A stretch of 64,000 bases of DNA, from NCBI RefSeq assembly GCF_010365785.1, contig NZ_CP048387.1:496001-560000 (forward strand), read 5' to 3'. The notes under the pieces are model-generated. The model saw only the letters and a program-made list of their open reading frames with translations, was not told the origin of the DNA and did not search any database. The translations under genes were made by a program, and so were the position numbers. Each line of letters begins with the position of its first letter. The stretch's first letter is position 1. This document shows positions 1 to 11,943 of this stretch, piece after piece. This DNA is from Spiroplasma sp. TIUS-1. GTDB taxonomy: Bacteria; Bacillota_I; Bacilli_A; Mycoplasmatales; Mycoplasmataceae.

Positions 1-750
<750 letters not shown>

Positions 751-759
751 ATTTTTGTC

Positions 760-2736
760 CTAACCTTTCATTTTTTTAATGTGTTTCTCACGTTTTTTAA
801 GTAACAAATTAACGTTCTCTAATAATGTTGTAGCCTCTTGCTTTGATTTGGCATTTACCAACGTATCTTGATACGTGAATATATCTTTATTAATTCGTCG
901 CAATTCTAAAGTACTTATAGAATCATCTATGACTTTTGAACTAATTTTTAATTTTTTAACTATCTTTTCTTTTTTGAAAAAAATATCAATTCCACTATAA
1001 ATACCTTCAATTATTGGAATCAAGTATTCTTTTTTATATTCTTTTACTTTTGAGATTATTAAATCCAAATCATCATCATTGTAATTTGAATTTTTATAAA
1101 TTTTTAATATTGTTTTAATAATATCTGTATGATGCTTTGTAAAAAACAATACTTGTGCTTTTTTAATTTTTTCATATCCTAATGCAGGATTTCTAATCAT
1201 TGCCGCTATTAGCAATTCTTGTGATTTTAAATATGCTGCTGTTCAATCCAGATTTTTTAATAAGTCTTGAATTGTTACACTTGTTTTTGAAACATAGTCC
1301 ATTGGGTTTTGAAAGACCTCTTGTATTTCAAAACCAGAATATTTTTGTGGTTCAAATAGTTCTGGAGGATTAAACGCTTCAGAAAATTCTGACTTTTCCA
1401 AATGTTTTGGTGCAGTTCTACTATATTGGTTCTCAAAATCCTGAACCAGTGTTTCAATATCAATTGAAATCTTAAATGCAATTTCTTGCAACAATAGTTT
1501 TCTGTCAGTTAAATTATTTACTTTAGAGACAGATACAAACATTGCATTTTTAAAAGCAACTTTACCATCGGCTGTATTTAAATCATTAATTGATTCAAAG
1601 TAATCCATCGTAAACATTGATGAAGTTTTCTTATTTTCAATTAATTTTATTGTTTCATCCTTTCCAAATTTAGTTACAAAATCATCAGGATCTTTTGAAT
1701 CATTTATGTGAACAAACCTTAATTTTAATCCACCATAATTTTTACTTTTACTTTCTAAATCAGATATTATTGATAGCATTGCATTCATTCCTGCATTATC
1801 AGAATCAAGCATAAAAGTAATATTTTTAGTAAACTTAGAAATTAATTCAACATGTCCACTGGTAAAAGCTACACCCATAATTGCTACTGTATTTTGAATA
1901 CCAACCCTATCTAATGCAATAACATCCATATAACCTTCAACAATTATTGCTTCATCTTTTTTGCTAATGACATTCTTAGAATTATTAAGGTTATAGGTAA
2001 TTTCTGATTTTTTAAAGATTTGATTATCTTTTGAATTTAGATATTTAATTTTTTCTTTATCTTTTCCTTTATCAAATATTCTTCCGGAAAAACCTAGAAC
2101 ATTGCCTTCAACATCTTTTATTGGAAAAACTATTCTTTCTCTAAAGAACGGAATAAATTTTGATCCCGATTCTATAAATAAGTTTGACTCTCTAATTTCA
2201 TCTAGCGAAAAGTTTTTACGTAATACTTCAATCAAGTTATTGTCATTTTCAGAAACATATCCTATTTCAAATTTATTAATAAGGTCAGTTTCAATTCCCC
2301 TAGTTTTTAAATATTTTTGAGCTGCTTTTCCGTTATCACTAAATAAATTAACAAAATAATTATCAGCGGCTATTTTGTTAATTTTGTATAGAACTTTTGC
2401 CTTTTTAGAACTTTTACTTTCTTCAGTTATTTTAAAGCCTTCAACAGAAATATTGAATTTTTCAATCATTCTTTGAACAGCTTGTGGATAACTTAATTTT
2501 TCATACAACATAACAAAAGTTATTGAGTCTCCTTTAGTTCCACAAGGAAAGCAATTAAAAATCTTTTTTGAAGTAGAAATTGAAAGAGATGGATTTGAAT
2601 CATCATGAAATGGGCATACAGCTTTATAGTCTTTTCCAGCTTTGTGTACTGTAATGTAGCTTCCGATTACATCAGAAATGTCAATGGCATCTTTAATTTG
2701 TTCATTTATTTCACTACTAGATTTATTCATTGACAT
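760..2736 (-). CDS. dnaG: DNA primase DnaG
   Basis: Synthesises RNA primers at the replication fork. 658 residues, joined across one TGA-Trp at about 1243. The N-terminal CHC2 zinc finger uses C41, H44, C62 and C65. The TOPRIM core follows (VEGYMDVIALD near 265, then MLDSDNAG). The C-terminal third is the weakly conserved helicase-interaction region. Start ATG is preceded by AGGAG, and a second ATG two codons later is the alternative. The stop of glyS (TAG) forms part of this ribosome binding site, so the two genes are probably translated from one message and coupled. Confidence 0.97.
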
Positions 2737-2744
2737 TTACTCTC

Positions 2745-4109
2745 CTATTTATTCTTTTGAATGTAACTTAAGATTTCATCAATTTTGATTCTTTCTTGTT
2801 TCATTGTATCCCTATTTCTTATTGTTACTGAATTGTCATTCTCACTATCAAAGTCAACAGTCACACAAAATGGTGTTCCAGTACTGTCTTGTCTTCTATA
2901 CCTTTTACCAATTTGACCAGCAACATCATATGTTGTTGAAACAAAACCCGATAGTTGATCTTGAATTTTTTCTGCTAATTCAGCTTGTTGTTTTTGTAAA
3001 GGCAAAATAGCAATCTTATAAGGGGAAAGTTCAAAAGGCAATTGCATTAATGTTCTATCATCAGTTTCACTCACTCTTTCTTTAAATGAACTACACAGTA
3101 AAGCCAATATTAATCTTTCAACCCCTACACTAGGTTCAATAACATAAGGTACTACCTTTGTATTATCTTCTGGTCTAAAATAACTTAAGTCTTGTTTACT
3201 TACTGCTTGGTGAGCATTTAAATCAAAGTCAGATCTATGAGCAATACCTCATAATTCACCCTTTCCAAAAGGAAACATATATTCAATATCAACAGTTCTG
3301 TTTGAGTAGTGAGACAATTCATCCTTTTCATGTTCTCTTAAAATGAATTCACCTTCACTGATACCCAATTTAGTTGACAAAAAAATTTTAACTTCATTTA
3401 ATCAGTATTCAAATCAATCAAATTTATCTTTTGGATCAAAGAAAAATTCCATTTCCATTTGTTCAAATTCACGCGTTCTAAAAATAAAGTTACCTGGTGT
3501 TATTTCATTTCTGAAACTTTTACCTATTTGTCCAATTCCAAATGGTAACTTTTTTCTCATTGATCTTTGTACATTTTTATAATTAATAAAAACTCCTTGT
3601 GCTGTTTCTGGTCTTAAATAGACAGTTGAATTTTCATTTTTCACAACTCCAACATTAGTTTCAAACATCAGCATAAATTGTCTAATACTTGTAAAATTTA
3701 CTTTCCCACATTTTGGACACTTAATATCTTTTTCAATAATTAATTTTTCAAGTTCTGTTGATTTTAAACCATCAACTGAAATTTTTAACTGTTCCTCAAC
3801 AATTTTATCAGCCCTAAATCTAGATTTACATTCTTTACAATCGATTAGTGGATCAGAAAAGTTACCTAAGTGACCAGAAGCTTTTCAAACATTGCTATTT
3901 AAAATTATTGATGAATCTAACCCTACATTCATTTTTTTTGAACGTACAAAATGATTTCATCACATTGCTTTTAAATTATTTTTCAATTCAACACCTAAGG
4001 GACCATAGTCTCAAGAGTTTGCTAAGCCACCATATATTTCTGAACCTTGAAAAATAAACCCAGCAGACTTTAAATGATTTATTAATTTGTCCATGTCGAT
4101 TTTGGCCAT
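2745..4109 (-). CDS. glyS: Glycyl-tRNA synthetase, class II homodimeric type
   Basis: Charges tRNA-Gly. 454 residues, the usual length of the single-chain (alpha2) GlyRS rather than the alpha/beta type. Seen: the N-terminal [18 protein letters not shown] motif, a Cys pair set (CKEC, then CPKC) suggesting a zinc site, class II motif 2 around [25 protein letters not shown], and a C-terminal anticodon-binding domain ([11 protein letters not shown] onwards). Start ATG at 4109 has AGGAG 9 bases upstream. First gene of the glyS-dnaG-rpoD operon, with a good promoter at 4142-4170. In Firmicutes this cluster normally follows recO; here lemA, a DUF3137 gene and an unknown gene intervene. Confidence 0.96.
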
Positions 4110-4141
4110 AAAAAAAGATCTCCTGAATTTCGATCATTGTT

Positions 4142-4170
4142 ATATTATTAATATATTATATAAAAGTCAA
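4142..4170 (-). promoter_or_regulatory. Promoter of glyS-dnaG-rpoD
   Basis: On the minus strand, TTGACT (4170-4165), a 17-base spacer and TAATAT (4147-4142), about 33 bases before the glyS start. This is the closest match to the sigma-A consensus seen in the window. Confidence 0.7.
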
Positions 4171-4370
4171 CATACTATAAGTGTGCTAATATTGGGAATA
4201 GTATAACGCCAATATAGGTGTACCAAAATTGAATTTCTGAAAATCAATTTAAAGTTACTCTTAAATCTTTTAATTTCATTTTTATTATCTAAGTCTTATT
4301 TACTTAAATTATGCATATCATTTTTTTAATAAATTGTTATGTATAATTTATTATATAAGGAGATATCAAA

Positions 4371-4994
4371 ATGGACAAATCATATACACAACCTCAACCT
4401 GTTGGAGCTACAGGTGGTGGAAAATTTGCATACTGAGTTATTTGCCCCATATTTACATTGGGTATTTGACTAATCTTTTTGCACGTTGGTAGAAAGAATA
4501 AAATTAGAAAAATGGGAATGAAAGTCGATGAATCAGAATCAGGAATCGATATTCAATTAGCTCGTAGAGCTGATACACTTACAAAACTTATTGATTCAGT
4601 TAAATCAGCAATTAAATTTGAAAGTGACTTATTAGGTAAAATTACAGAATTAAGATCTAAAGCATCATCTGGTGCTTCAGTTACAGAAAAGTCAGAAATA
4701 AATTCTGAATTTGATTCTATTCAAAGAAAAGTAAATGTTGCGATGGAAAACTATCCAGATTTAAAATCAAACTCAAATATTCTTAAGTTACAAGAAGCTA
4801 TCAGAGATGTTGAAGATAATATTGCAGCATCAAGAAGAATTTATAATTCAAACGTAACAGCTTACAATCAACAAATAATTGTGTGACCAAATAATGTTGT
4901 AGCTGAAAAGATGCAACTACAAACTAAAGTTCTATTTGTGGCAACCAAAGCACAAAAACAAGACATTAAAATTGACCTTGGTTTAGGAATTTAA
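4371..4994 (+). CDS. lemA: LemA family membrane protein
   Basis: 207 residues. A Gly/Pro-rich N-terminus is followed by one membrane segment (about 20-37) and a long helical LemA domain with the typical stretch RRADTLTKLIDSVKSAIKFE and a C-terminal motif near AYNQQI. Function of the family is unknown; it is an exported-facing helical protein. Start ATG has AGGAG 8 bases upstream and a TATAAT (4342-4347) in the promoter region. It is followed after 24 bases by a DUF3137 gene, a pairing often seen in mollicutes, so the two probably act together at the membrane. Confidence 0.93.
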
Positions 4995-5018
4995 TAATAT
5001 ATAAGTTAAGAGGTCTTT

Positions 5019-5957
5019 ATGGCAAACGAACAATTCAATCAATATATAGACGATTTCATTAAGACAAACTTAGAAGATGAATCTAAGAAAAATAAAAGGC
5101 ATTATTTATTTTTTATTTTTACTTCAATTGGTTGTGTAATTACTGTAATTCTTGCAATTAATGCATCATTTGATTTTGAAATGTATATGCCGAGATTTGT
5201 TTTTAGTGTTATATTTTCAGTAATCTTATTTTTTGTCTCTATAGGATCATTTAAAAAATTCAAAAGAACCACAAAACACAACACACAAATTGTTTTACAA
5301 AATGTCGGAAAATTTATAGAAAAATATATTGAACTCCACTACCCTGATATAAAACTACAACAATATGAATTAAAAAAATTTGGTGGTGGTGTATTTTGAT
5401 TTGAACTAAACGAAAATTTAACTTATTATTGTGATGCAGATATTGAAGAGATAGTTAGATATATTAAAACTAGTAGCAAAGGAGAAACTCCAATTTACTA
5501 TTTTGTTAATACGCTTTCAGTTACTCTTAATTATAAAGAACTACCTATTGAAAAGGAAATTAAATTAAAACTAGGAAAAACTAAAGGTAAAGATATAAAT
5601 AATTTCATTTCTGAATCCATCGCATTCAATAAAACTTATGAAGTTGTTGGTGATAAAAGTGATGGATTCAAATTCTTTACACCAGTAAGAATAGAATCAT
5701 TATTAAACAATTCAAAAATAATGGATGACATTAAATTCAGCATTGAAAGTAAATCAACTAAATTTTATAGACAATGAGAAATTACTAAATCTTATAAACG
5801 TAAATACAATAACAATTTAGCTTCGAAACCATTAGGTAATAATATGTCGGCAAATGATGAGAAAATGAGAGAAGATATTGTTAGACATATTAGTGAAGTG
5901 GTAGAAATCCCTATTCATAATTTAAATATTATGAAGGCATTATTGATTCATAAATAG
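5019..5957 (+). CDS. DUF3137-type membrane protein
   Basis: 312 residues. Two adjacent membrane segments (about 29-49 and 59-76) are followed by a long cytosolic or surface domain ending near residue 312. The reading frame crosses two TGA-Trp codons (5397 and 5776). It lies directly downstream of lemA, in the same operon, as DUF3137 proteins commonly do. No catalytic motif is visible and the role is unknown. The family assignment rests on the two-TM layout plus neighbourhood and was not confirmed by a profile search. Confidence 0.75.
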
Positions 5958-5960
5958 TAT

Positions 5961-5990
5961 GAAAAAAACCTAATATAAGGTTCTTTTTCA
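5961..5990 (+). terminator. Terminator after the lemA operon
   Basis: Hairpin with stem AACC/GGTT extended by A/T pairs and followed by CTTTTT, 3 bases after the DUF3137 stop. Confidence 0.65.
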
Positions 5991-6079
5991 TTTTTTATTT
6001 AATACTTACTGTTATCATTATTTTCTATAATTAATAAGTTCATAATACCATCATAGGTATAAACAGCTATAAATTAAAA

Positions 6080-6865
6080 TTATTCTTTATGTTCTTTTTC
6101 TAAAATATTTTCTCGATTTTCAAGTGATTTTTCTGAATTTTGGTTTTTATTTCTATACGACGCTCCAATAAAAAAATATTGCTTCTCTCATTCATCTTGT
6201 TTATCCAAATCTTCCTCAATTTGATTTCTACTTGAAAAAATAAAGTAAATGCTTTTTTTAAAGTCTGAGTCATCACCCATTTCAAATAAACTAGAAGGTT
6301 TATCTTCACTTAAATTAATTAATTTCTTTTTCAATAAATCATATTTAAAGTTAACAGTTACATATACATTTAAATTCTCTTCTGATAATTTTTCATTAAT
6401 TAATTTTGAGTTAAAATATTTTTTATTTAAGTTGTTAAATTTACCAAATATCTGAGTTCTAATAATTATATTTTCTTCACCATTCTTGACTCCCTTCAAA
6501 AATACTTTTTGAGAAATTATTAACCTTTTCTTTAAATGTCTGTAAATCAATTTTATAGTTCTAAATTGATGATATTTTAAATAGCCATCACTTGAAAAGT
6601 CAACAAAAAAATCTTCTCCAAAAAATTGTAAATCCTTCATTAGGTAACTTACAAACTCTGGATTAGAAATACCTGACTTGTTTGCTATTCTTTTTATTTT
6701 AATTTCTTTAATTCTCAAAAATTTTAAGAATTTTTCATAATAATTTTTTTGGGTGCTTACAAAAATAGTGTAACCAAAAATTAATGACACAAGACCTGCA
6801 AAGGCTCCAACAACTGATAATATAATTCCTATAAGTTCGACGAACTCTAATTCACCAGTATTCAT
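6080..6865 (-). CDS. Unknown protein with one N-terminal membrane segment
   Basis: 261 residues; not recognised. A short acidic N-terminus, one strong membrane segment (about 11-36), then a basic and aromatic-rich region with helical and beta-like stretches, and a charged Glu/Lys/Asn-rich tail. One TGA-Trp near 6188 joins the two pieces. ATG at 6865 is preceded by AGAGGGAAATAAA. The topology suggests a cytosolic domain tethered to the membrane. It converges on the lemA operon and lies 27 bases downstream of recO on the same strand. No enzyme motif is visible. Confidence 0.7.
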
Positions 6866-6892
6866 TTTATTTCCCTCTTTTAAATTTTATCA

Positions 6893-7642
6893 TTAAACAA
6901 AGCGTCCCTTTGATAATTCAATTATGCTGGTCGTAATTAAACCTACTTCATTTTTGTATTCATCCATTAATACTCTATTGATTTTTACAAGAGTTTTTGA
7001 ATCATACTCTTCTTTTATTATTTTTCCTACTTTTACATGGCTAAAATATTCTAGTGTTTTAATGAACAATTCCATATCTGTTTCAAATGATGACTGATTT
7101 TGGCATCCCAAACAAATAAATTGTTTATTAACATAATCAAAGTCAATAAATTTATTTACTCTTTTTCTACATTTAATACAGGTTACTAAATTTCACTTTC
7201 TACCTACATATTCTAAGTAATTCAACATAAAGTATAAAAATATAACAAACCTGTTTTTTGGATCTTCAACAAATGCCAAAAAAACATCATCTATAAATTT
7301 ATATTTTTTTTGATTAACTTCCCCAAAGTTAGATGTTTTTTCCACTACTTGAAATATTGTAGTTATGTATAAATAATCTTCATAAGATATTGTTGAAATG
7401 TCAATTGATATATTTAATTTTCCAGTTTTTAGCTTACTCATTTTTTCAGGATCTTTTGTTTGAAAAATCTCAAATTCTGATTTTGAAAATTTTAAAGCAG
7501 AATACTTATTCTTTGATCTTTCGCTTTGTAATCCCATAGCGTATAGGTTTATAAGTCCATTTTCTTTTGAAAAAACAGATATTAAACTCTTATTGTCTTC
7601 AATCGTAAAATTATTTAAGACAAATCCATTAATTATGTTCAT
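6893..7642 (-). CDS. recO: DNA repair protein RecO
   Basis: RecFOR-pathway recombination mediator that loads RecA. 249 residues. The N-terminal OB-fold region (NGFVLNN, FSKENGLINLYAMG) is followed by a zinc-binding loop with C155/C158 and C177/C180, a usual RecO feature, and a helical C-terminus. Joined across a TGA-Trp at residue 150. The start is one base after the era stop, with no strong ribosome binding site of its own, so translation is probably coupled to era. Confidence 0.93.
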
Positions 7643-7643
7643 G

Positions 7644-8543
7644 TTATTCGTGATCGCTATATCCTAATCGTCTTATATAGTCAATTGACTTTCTTCAATC
7701 ATTTGCAACCTTCACAAAAATTTCAATAAAAACCTTCTTTCCAAATTCAACTTCCAACTCAATACGTGCGTCAGTTGCAATTTGTTTTAATTTAGAGCCA
7801 CCTTTACCAATAATTATTGGTTTTTGACTTTCTCTTTCAACTAATACAATTGCTGATATTTCAACGATATTTTTTTTGTCCTTATATTTTTCAATCATAA
7901 TTGCTGTAGAATGAGGAATTTCCTCTCCAGTTCTCAAAAGGATTTTTTCTCGAATCATCTCTTTAATCAAAAATGAGTTACCTTTATCTGAAACTGCATC
8001 TTCATCAAAGTATCTGTAACCAGTTTCTGGCAATAATCCTTGAATAATTTCAACTAACTTTTTAATATTCATACCTCTTTTTGATGATGTTGGTACGATG
8101 TCTAAAAAATTAATTCCTTGACTATTTCAATCCATAATTTTTGCAAACATTTCCTCTTTACCAATAGTATCTGATTTAGTAATCACTAAGATAACAGGAA
8201 TTTGAGAATCCTTTAATTTTTGAACTAGGAACTTATCATTATCTCCAATTCTTTCATTAGCTGGGGCTAATAATAAGATTACCTCAACATCCTTAGTTGC
8301 TTTCATAGCAGTTGTATTCATGAATGTTCCAAGTTTATTTCCTGACTTATGTGTATGAATACCTGGAGTATCTATAAAAACAATTTGTGATAAATTGTCG
8401 TTATAAATACCACAAATTCTATCTCTTGTGGTTTGAACTTTACTTGTTACTATAGAAACTTTTCTTCCAATAATTGAATTAACTAAAGATGATTTTCCAA
8501 CATTAGTTCTACCAATTACTCCAACGAAACCCGCTTTTATCAT
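7644..8543 (-). CDS. era: GTPase Era
   Basis: GTPase for 16S rRNA processing and 30S assembly. 299 residues, the standard length. G1 is GRTNVGKS (11-18), G3 is DTPG, G4 is TKSD, and the C-terminal KH domain carries IIIGKGGSKLKQI. Two TGA-Trp codons are read through. Start ATG lies one base after the dgkA stop and the stop lies one base before recO, forming ybeY-dgkA-era-recO as in Bacillus and relatives. Confidence 0.97.
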
Positions 8544-8544
8544 A

Positions 8545-8961
8545 TTAAATTCATGCTGTAACTTGATTTATTATTGGTTCAATAAATAAGAAACATCCTA
8601 CTAAAAAAGCTGCAATAGAATTCAAAATACTTGCTGCAGCACAAATATCTTTAATTTTCTTTGCCTTAATGTTGTACTCAAATGAAAGCAAATCAACAAA
8701 GTTTTCAATTGCTGTGTTAATAAGTTCAAATCCTACTACAACACCAATAGTCAGAGACAAAATTGCTCAATGAATTGATGTAAAATAGCCCCCAGTTGTT
8801 AAAAAAATTCCAACAGCAATTGCTAAAATTGTTATTACCAAGTAAAGCAATAATGTTGTTTCTTCTTTAAAAGCAATAACTAGTCCACGAAATGCATTTG
8901 TAAATTTATTCTTGAATCTAATTGCTACTGCTTTTTGGTTTCTTGAACTTCTTTTAGCCAT
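8545..8961 (-). CDS. dgkA: Diacylglycerol/undecaprenol kinase family protein
   Basis: Small membrane kinase of the DgkA family. 138 residues. A basic N-terminus, FRGLVIAFKEE before the first membrane segment, and the signature FELINTAIENFVDL in the centre, followed by KAKKIKDICAAAS and a last membrane segment. In a wall-less mollicute the substrate is more likely diacylglycerol than undecaprenol (inference). Its ATG overlaps the ybeY stop (TAATG). The order ybeY-dgkA-era is the usual one. Confidence 0.93.
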
Positions 8962-9446
8962 TACTTTTCTCCAATTACATTAATAATATTATACTTGATA
9001 TTAATTTTAGATAAAATTAAATCAGTTAATTGGAACATCTCTTGTTCTTCTTCATCTCCTAACTCATGGTCATATCCAAGCAAGTGTAAAAATCCATGAA
9101 CAAATAGTCATGACATTTCAACATCTAAATCATGATTATATAATTTGGCTTTATTTATTGCTTCATCATATGCAATAAATAAATCACCAATTTCTCTATA
9201 ACCAGTTTGTTCATATATAAAATCATCCATTTCAATTGGAAATGATATAACATCTCCTACATTGTTTTTATTTCTATATTTTTTATTTATTGTTACTGAT
9301 TCTTCATTAGATATAAATGTTACAGACAATTCTAAATCGTAATCAATATTTAAAATGTTTTTTGTGTGTATAAATAATTTATTAAATAAATTACCATATT
9401 CTCCAATGAGTTCTTCATTTTGATGTTTATTAAAAAAATTTATCAT
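8961..9446 (-). CDS. ybeY: Endoribonuclease YbeY
   Basis: Metal-dependent RNase for 16S rRNA 3' maturation and ribosome quality control. 161 residues. The zinc motif H117-x3-H121-x5-H127 ([11 protein letters not shown]) is complete, and GDVISFP is typical. One TGA-Trp sits just before the motif. The ATG comes one base after the stop of the preceding small membrane gene, so this housekeeping operon is physically fused to the exporter module upstream. Confidence 0.96.
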
Positions 9447-9447
9447 T

Positions 9448-9819
9448 TTATTTCCTACTAAATGTTTTGTTAATTAAATAATACATAATTCGTTCGCTAT
9501 TTAACATAACAACAGCAGATGTTTGAATGTTTGGGTTAAATTTATTATCTATATTTTTAATTTCTGCAATATTTTTGTCATTGAATTTCATTTGATTTTT
9601 TAAAATAATGAACTCATTGCCACTTTGATTTAGTATTAATTTGTTTACATTTTTATTATCGATTCCATTAAATGTAATGAAATTTCGGTATGTATTTTCT
9701 AGTTTGATTGAGCTAAATTGAACTGTTTTGTATATAGGGATTTTTACAACCAATCCAAAAATTGAGAATGAAAAAGTTGTTAAAAAAAAGATAACTATTA
9801 ATTTAAATTTATTTTTCAA
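9448..9819 (-). CDS. Small membrane-anchored protein next to the C39 exporter
   Basis: 123 residues with a TTG start at 9819. GAGGAGG lies 8 bases upstream, and this start overlaps the end of the exporter gene by 11 bases. A longer frame to ATG 9858 exists, but it overlaps the exporter more and lacks such a site. A basic N-terminus and one hydrophobic segment (about 5-27) precede a soluble domain with many Asn/Lys/Ile. Not recognised. Translational coupling suggests it works with the exporter, perhaps as an accessory or membrane-fusion-like subunit (inference from position only). Confidence 0.7.
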   Translation of the reverse strand: MKNKFKLIVIFFLTTFSFSIFGLVVKIPIYKTVQFSSIKLENTYRNFITFNGIDNKNVNKLILNQSGNEFIILKNQMKFNDKNIAEIKNIDNKFNPNIQTSAVVMLNSERIMYYLINKTFSRK

Positions 9820-11830
9820 TTGAAATAACCTCCTCAAAATATTCCTTATAAGACTCATCGTGATCGCACATAATAAACATTCTATCTTTCTTAAATCTCA
9901 TTAAGTTTTTGATTAAATACTTTGCAGTTTTCTTGTCAACGTTGCTTAGTGGTTCATCAAGTATGTATAATTCACAATCAGTAAAAAATAAGCTAATGAA
10001 ATTAATTATTTGCCTTTGACCTTTTGAAAAATTACTACCATTATCAATTACTTCCTTATTTAGAGAAATATTATGATCATTTAAAATTTTACTTAATCCC
10101 AATTTATCAAACAATTCCAAATCAATTTTATTTCTAAATTGTTGTATATTTTCTCAAACAGTTCCATGAAATAAATAATCATATTGGCTTAAATACTTTA
10201 TATCTTTAAAATAATTATCACTTAAATCTCTCAGGTTAATTCCATTTAATAATATTTTCCCACTATAATTTTTAAATACTCCAGCAATAACCTTAAGTAA
10301 TGAGGTTTTTCCAGAACCACTTTTCCCAGATATAAATGTATTACATTTAAATTCAAAATTTAAATCAGAAAATAATTCATTAGATCCAATATATTTTGAT
10401 AGGTTTTCAATCTTAATATTTTTTATAGTATCTGCCTCTGGTTTAACATTTAATTCTCTATAATCGAATATAAAATCTAAATTTTTTGTAGCTATTTTAA
10501 ATTTTGAGTAATTTGATATTTGATTTGTGATTAAGTTTATAAAAACAAATATATACGAAGATATTGACGTTAAAAATAGTAAGTCAAATGCACTTATTTT
10601 TTCTTTATCAATAAATATTGCTCCAATAAAAAATGTGAATATATAGAAAATCTTATTAATTAAGGAATAAAATATTCCTAACTTTTCGTTTGCGATATAT
10701 AACTGAAAATTTGTTTTTTCTAATCGTGAAAAATTCCCGTCAATTTTATTAGAAATATAATTTGTAAGATACTTTGTTTTGACTTGTTCAAAACCATCAA
10801 GCATATCTCTAAAATGGTAAGAAAACTCAATTTGTTGTTTTTCTATTTTTAAATTCATCTTTTTTATCATTTTACTTGATACTGTAGATATAAAAATGTA
10901 AGCAAAACTTTCTAAGAAAATTATTACCAAAAAAATATTAGAAAAACCATTAAAAATAGCCAAAGCAACAATCATCATTATCAACCTAATTGGTAAATCC
11001 ATTGTTATAAACAATAGTCTGTTTGCAACTTCAGAAATATCAGAAATTTTTTTAATTCATTCATCTTTTGTTATTGAACTAAATGTTTCTACATCTAAAG
11101 ATAATAATGATTTCTTGAAATCCACAAACATATCTCGACACATTATTGCTGTTATTTTTCTTATCATCTTATTAATTACAAAATTTCCAAAAATATTTAG
11201 AGAGTATATTATTCCAAACATTAAAAAAAATATCGTCAAAAATGATCATTGAATGTTAGTAGCATTCTCTAAATATATCTTTGTAAACACACTACTGATT
11301 AGTACTAATAAGTTAACTATTATCGATGCAAAAAAAATAATTAAACACATTTTTCAGTGCTTTTTTAAATACAACATTCACTTTGTTAAATCGCTGTTAT
11401 TTATCTCAATATTTGAGTCTTTTTTACATATTCCAAAAAAACCTAAATACTTTTCTTCAATTAAAGAGTTAGATTCTCAAGTTAATTCTTTTGAATTTGG
11501 ATCCCCAACTAGGCACTTGCTTTTTGAAAATTTATAAACAACTATAAAATGATTATCTCCCTCTTTTGTCATTACATTCAATACAACAGGTTCGCTTGGA
11601 TTGAATTCAACCAATTCTTTAAATGTAGATGAGTATGTTTCAAATGAAATATTATATTTAAATAGTGTATTTTCAATATCCAAAAAACTAAGTGTACTAA
11701 CTGGAAGCTTATTATTTAGTTTAATTTCATCAAGTAAGTAATTTTTGTTATGTAGTGTATTAACTACCATTGTAATTACTGCATGAGCACAATCTTCAGT
11801 TCCATTTTGATTTATAAACGAATATTTCAT
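9809..11830 (-). CDS. ABC exporter with N-terminal C39 peptidase domain
   Basis: 673 residues; one half-transporter that is expected to dimerise. The N-terminal cysteine peptidase of family C39 has Q8, C14 (TEDCAHA), H94 (DNHF) and D110 (VGDP). Membrane helices follow from about 160 to 430. The ATPase domain has Walker A GKSGSGKTS (near 500), a degenerate signature FSKGQ (near 602), Walker B LYILDEP (near 618) and the H-loop CDHDE. Such proteins cut leader peptides and export the cargo; mollicutes carry a recognised family of them (Mbov_0121-like). No double-glycine leader peptide was found nearby. The start ATG at 11830 is preferred over GTG 11836 because GAGG lies 5 bases upstream. Confidence 0.9.
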
Positions 11831-11856
11831 AGTCACCTCATTTACATTAACGTCAC

Positions 11857-11890
11857 AAAATAAAAAATTCCCAGAGGAATTTTATAATTT
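11857..11890 (-). terminator. Terminator, copy A of a 34-nt duplicated sequence
   Basis: Minus-strand hairpin AAAATTCC-TCTG-GGAATTTT followed by TTATTTT. It sits between the metalloprotease stop and the exporter start, so the exporter needs read-through or a promoter within about 110 bases. The 34 bases are identical to 15988-16021. Confidence 0.8.
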
Positions 11891-11943
11891 TTAAAAATAT
11901 TGATTTAAGACTGTATTGAATACTTTGTAAATAACTTATAAAA

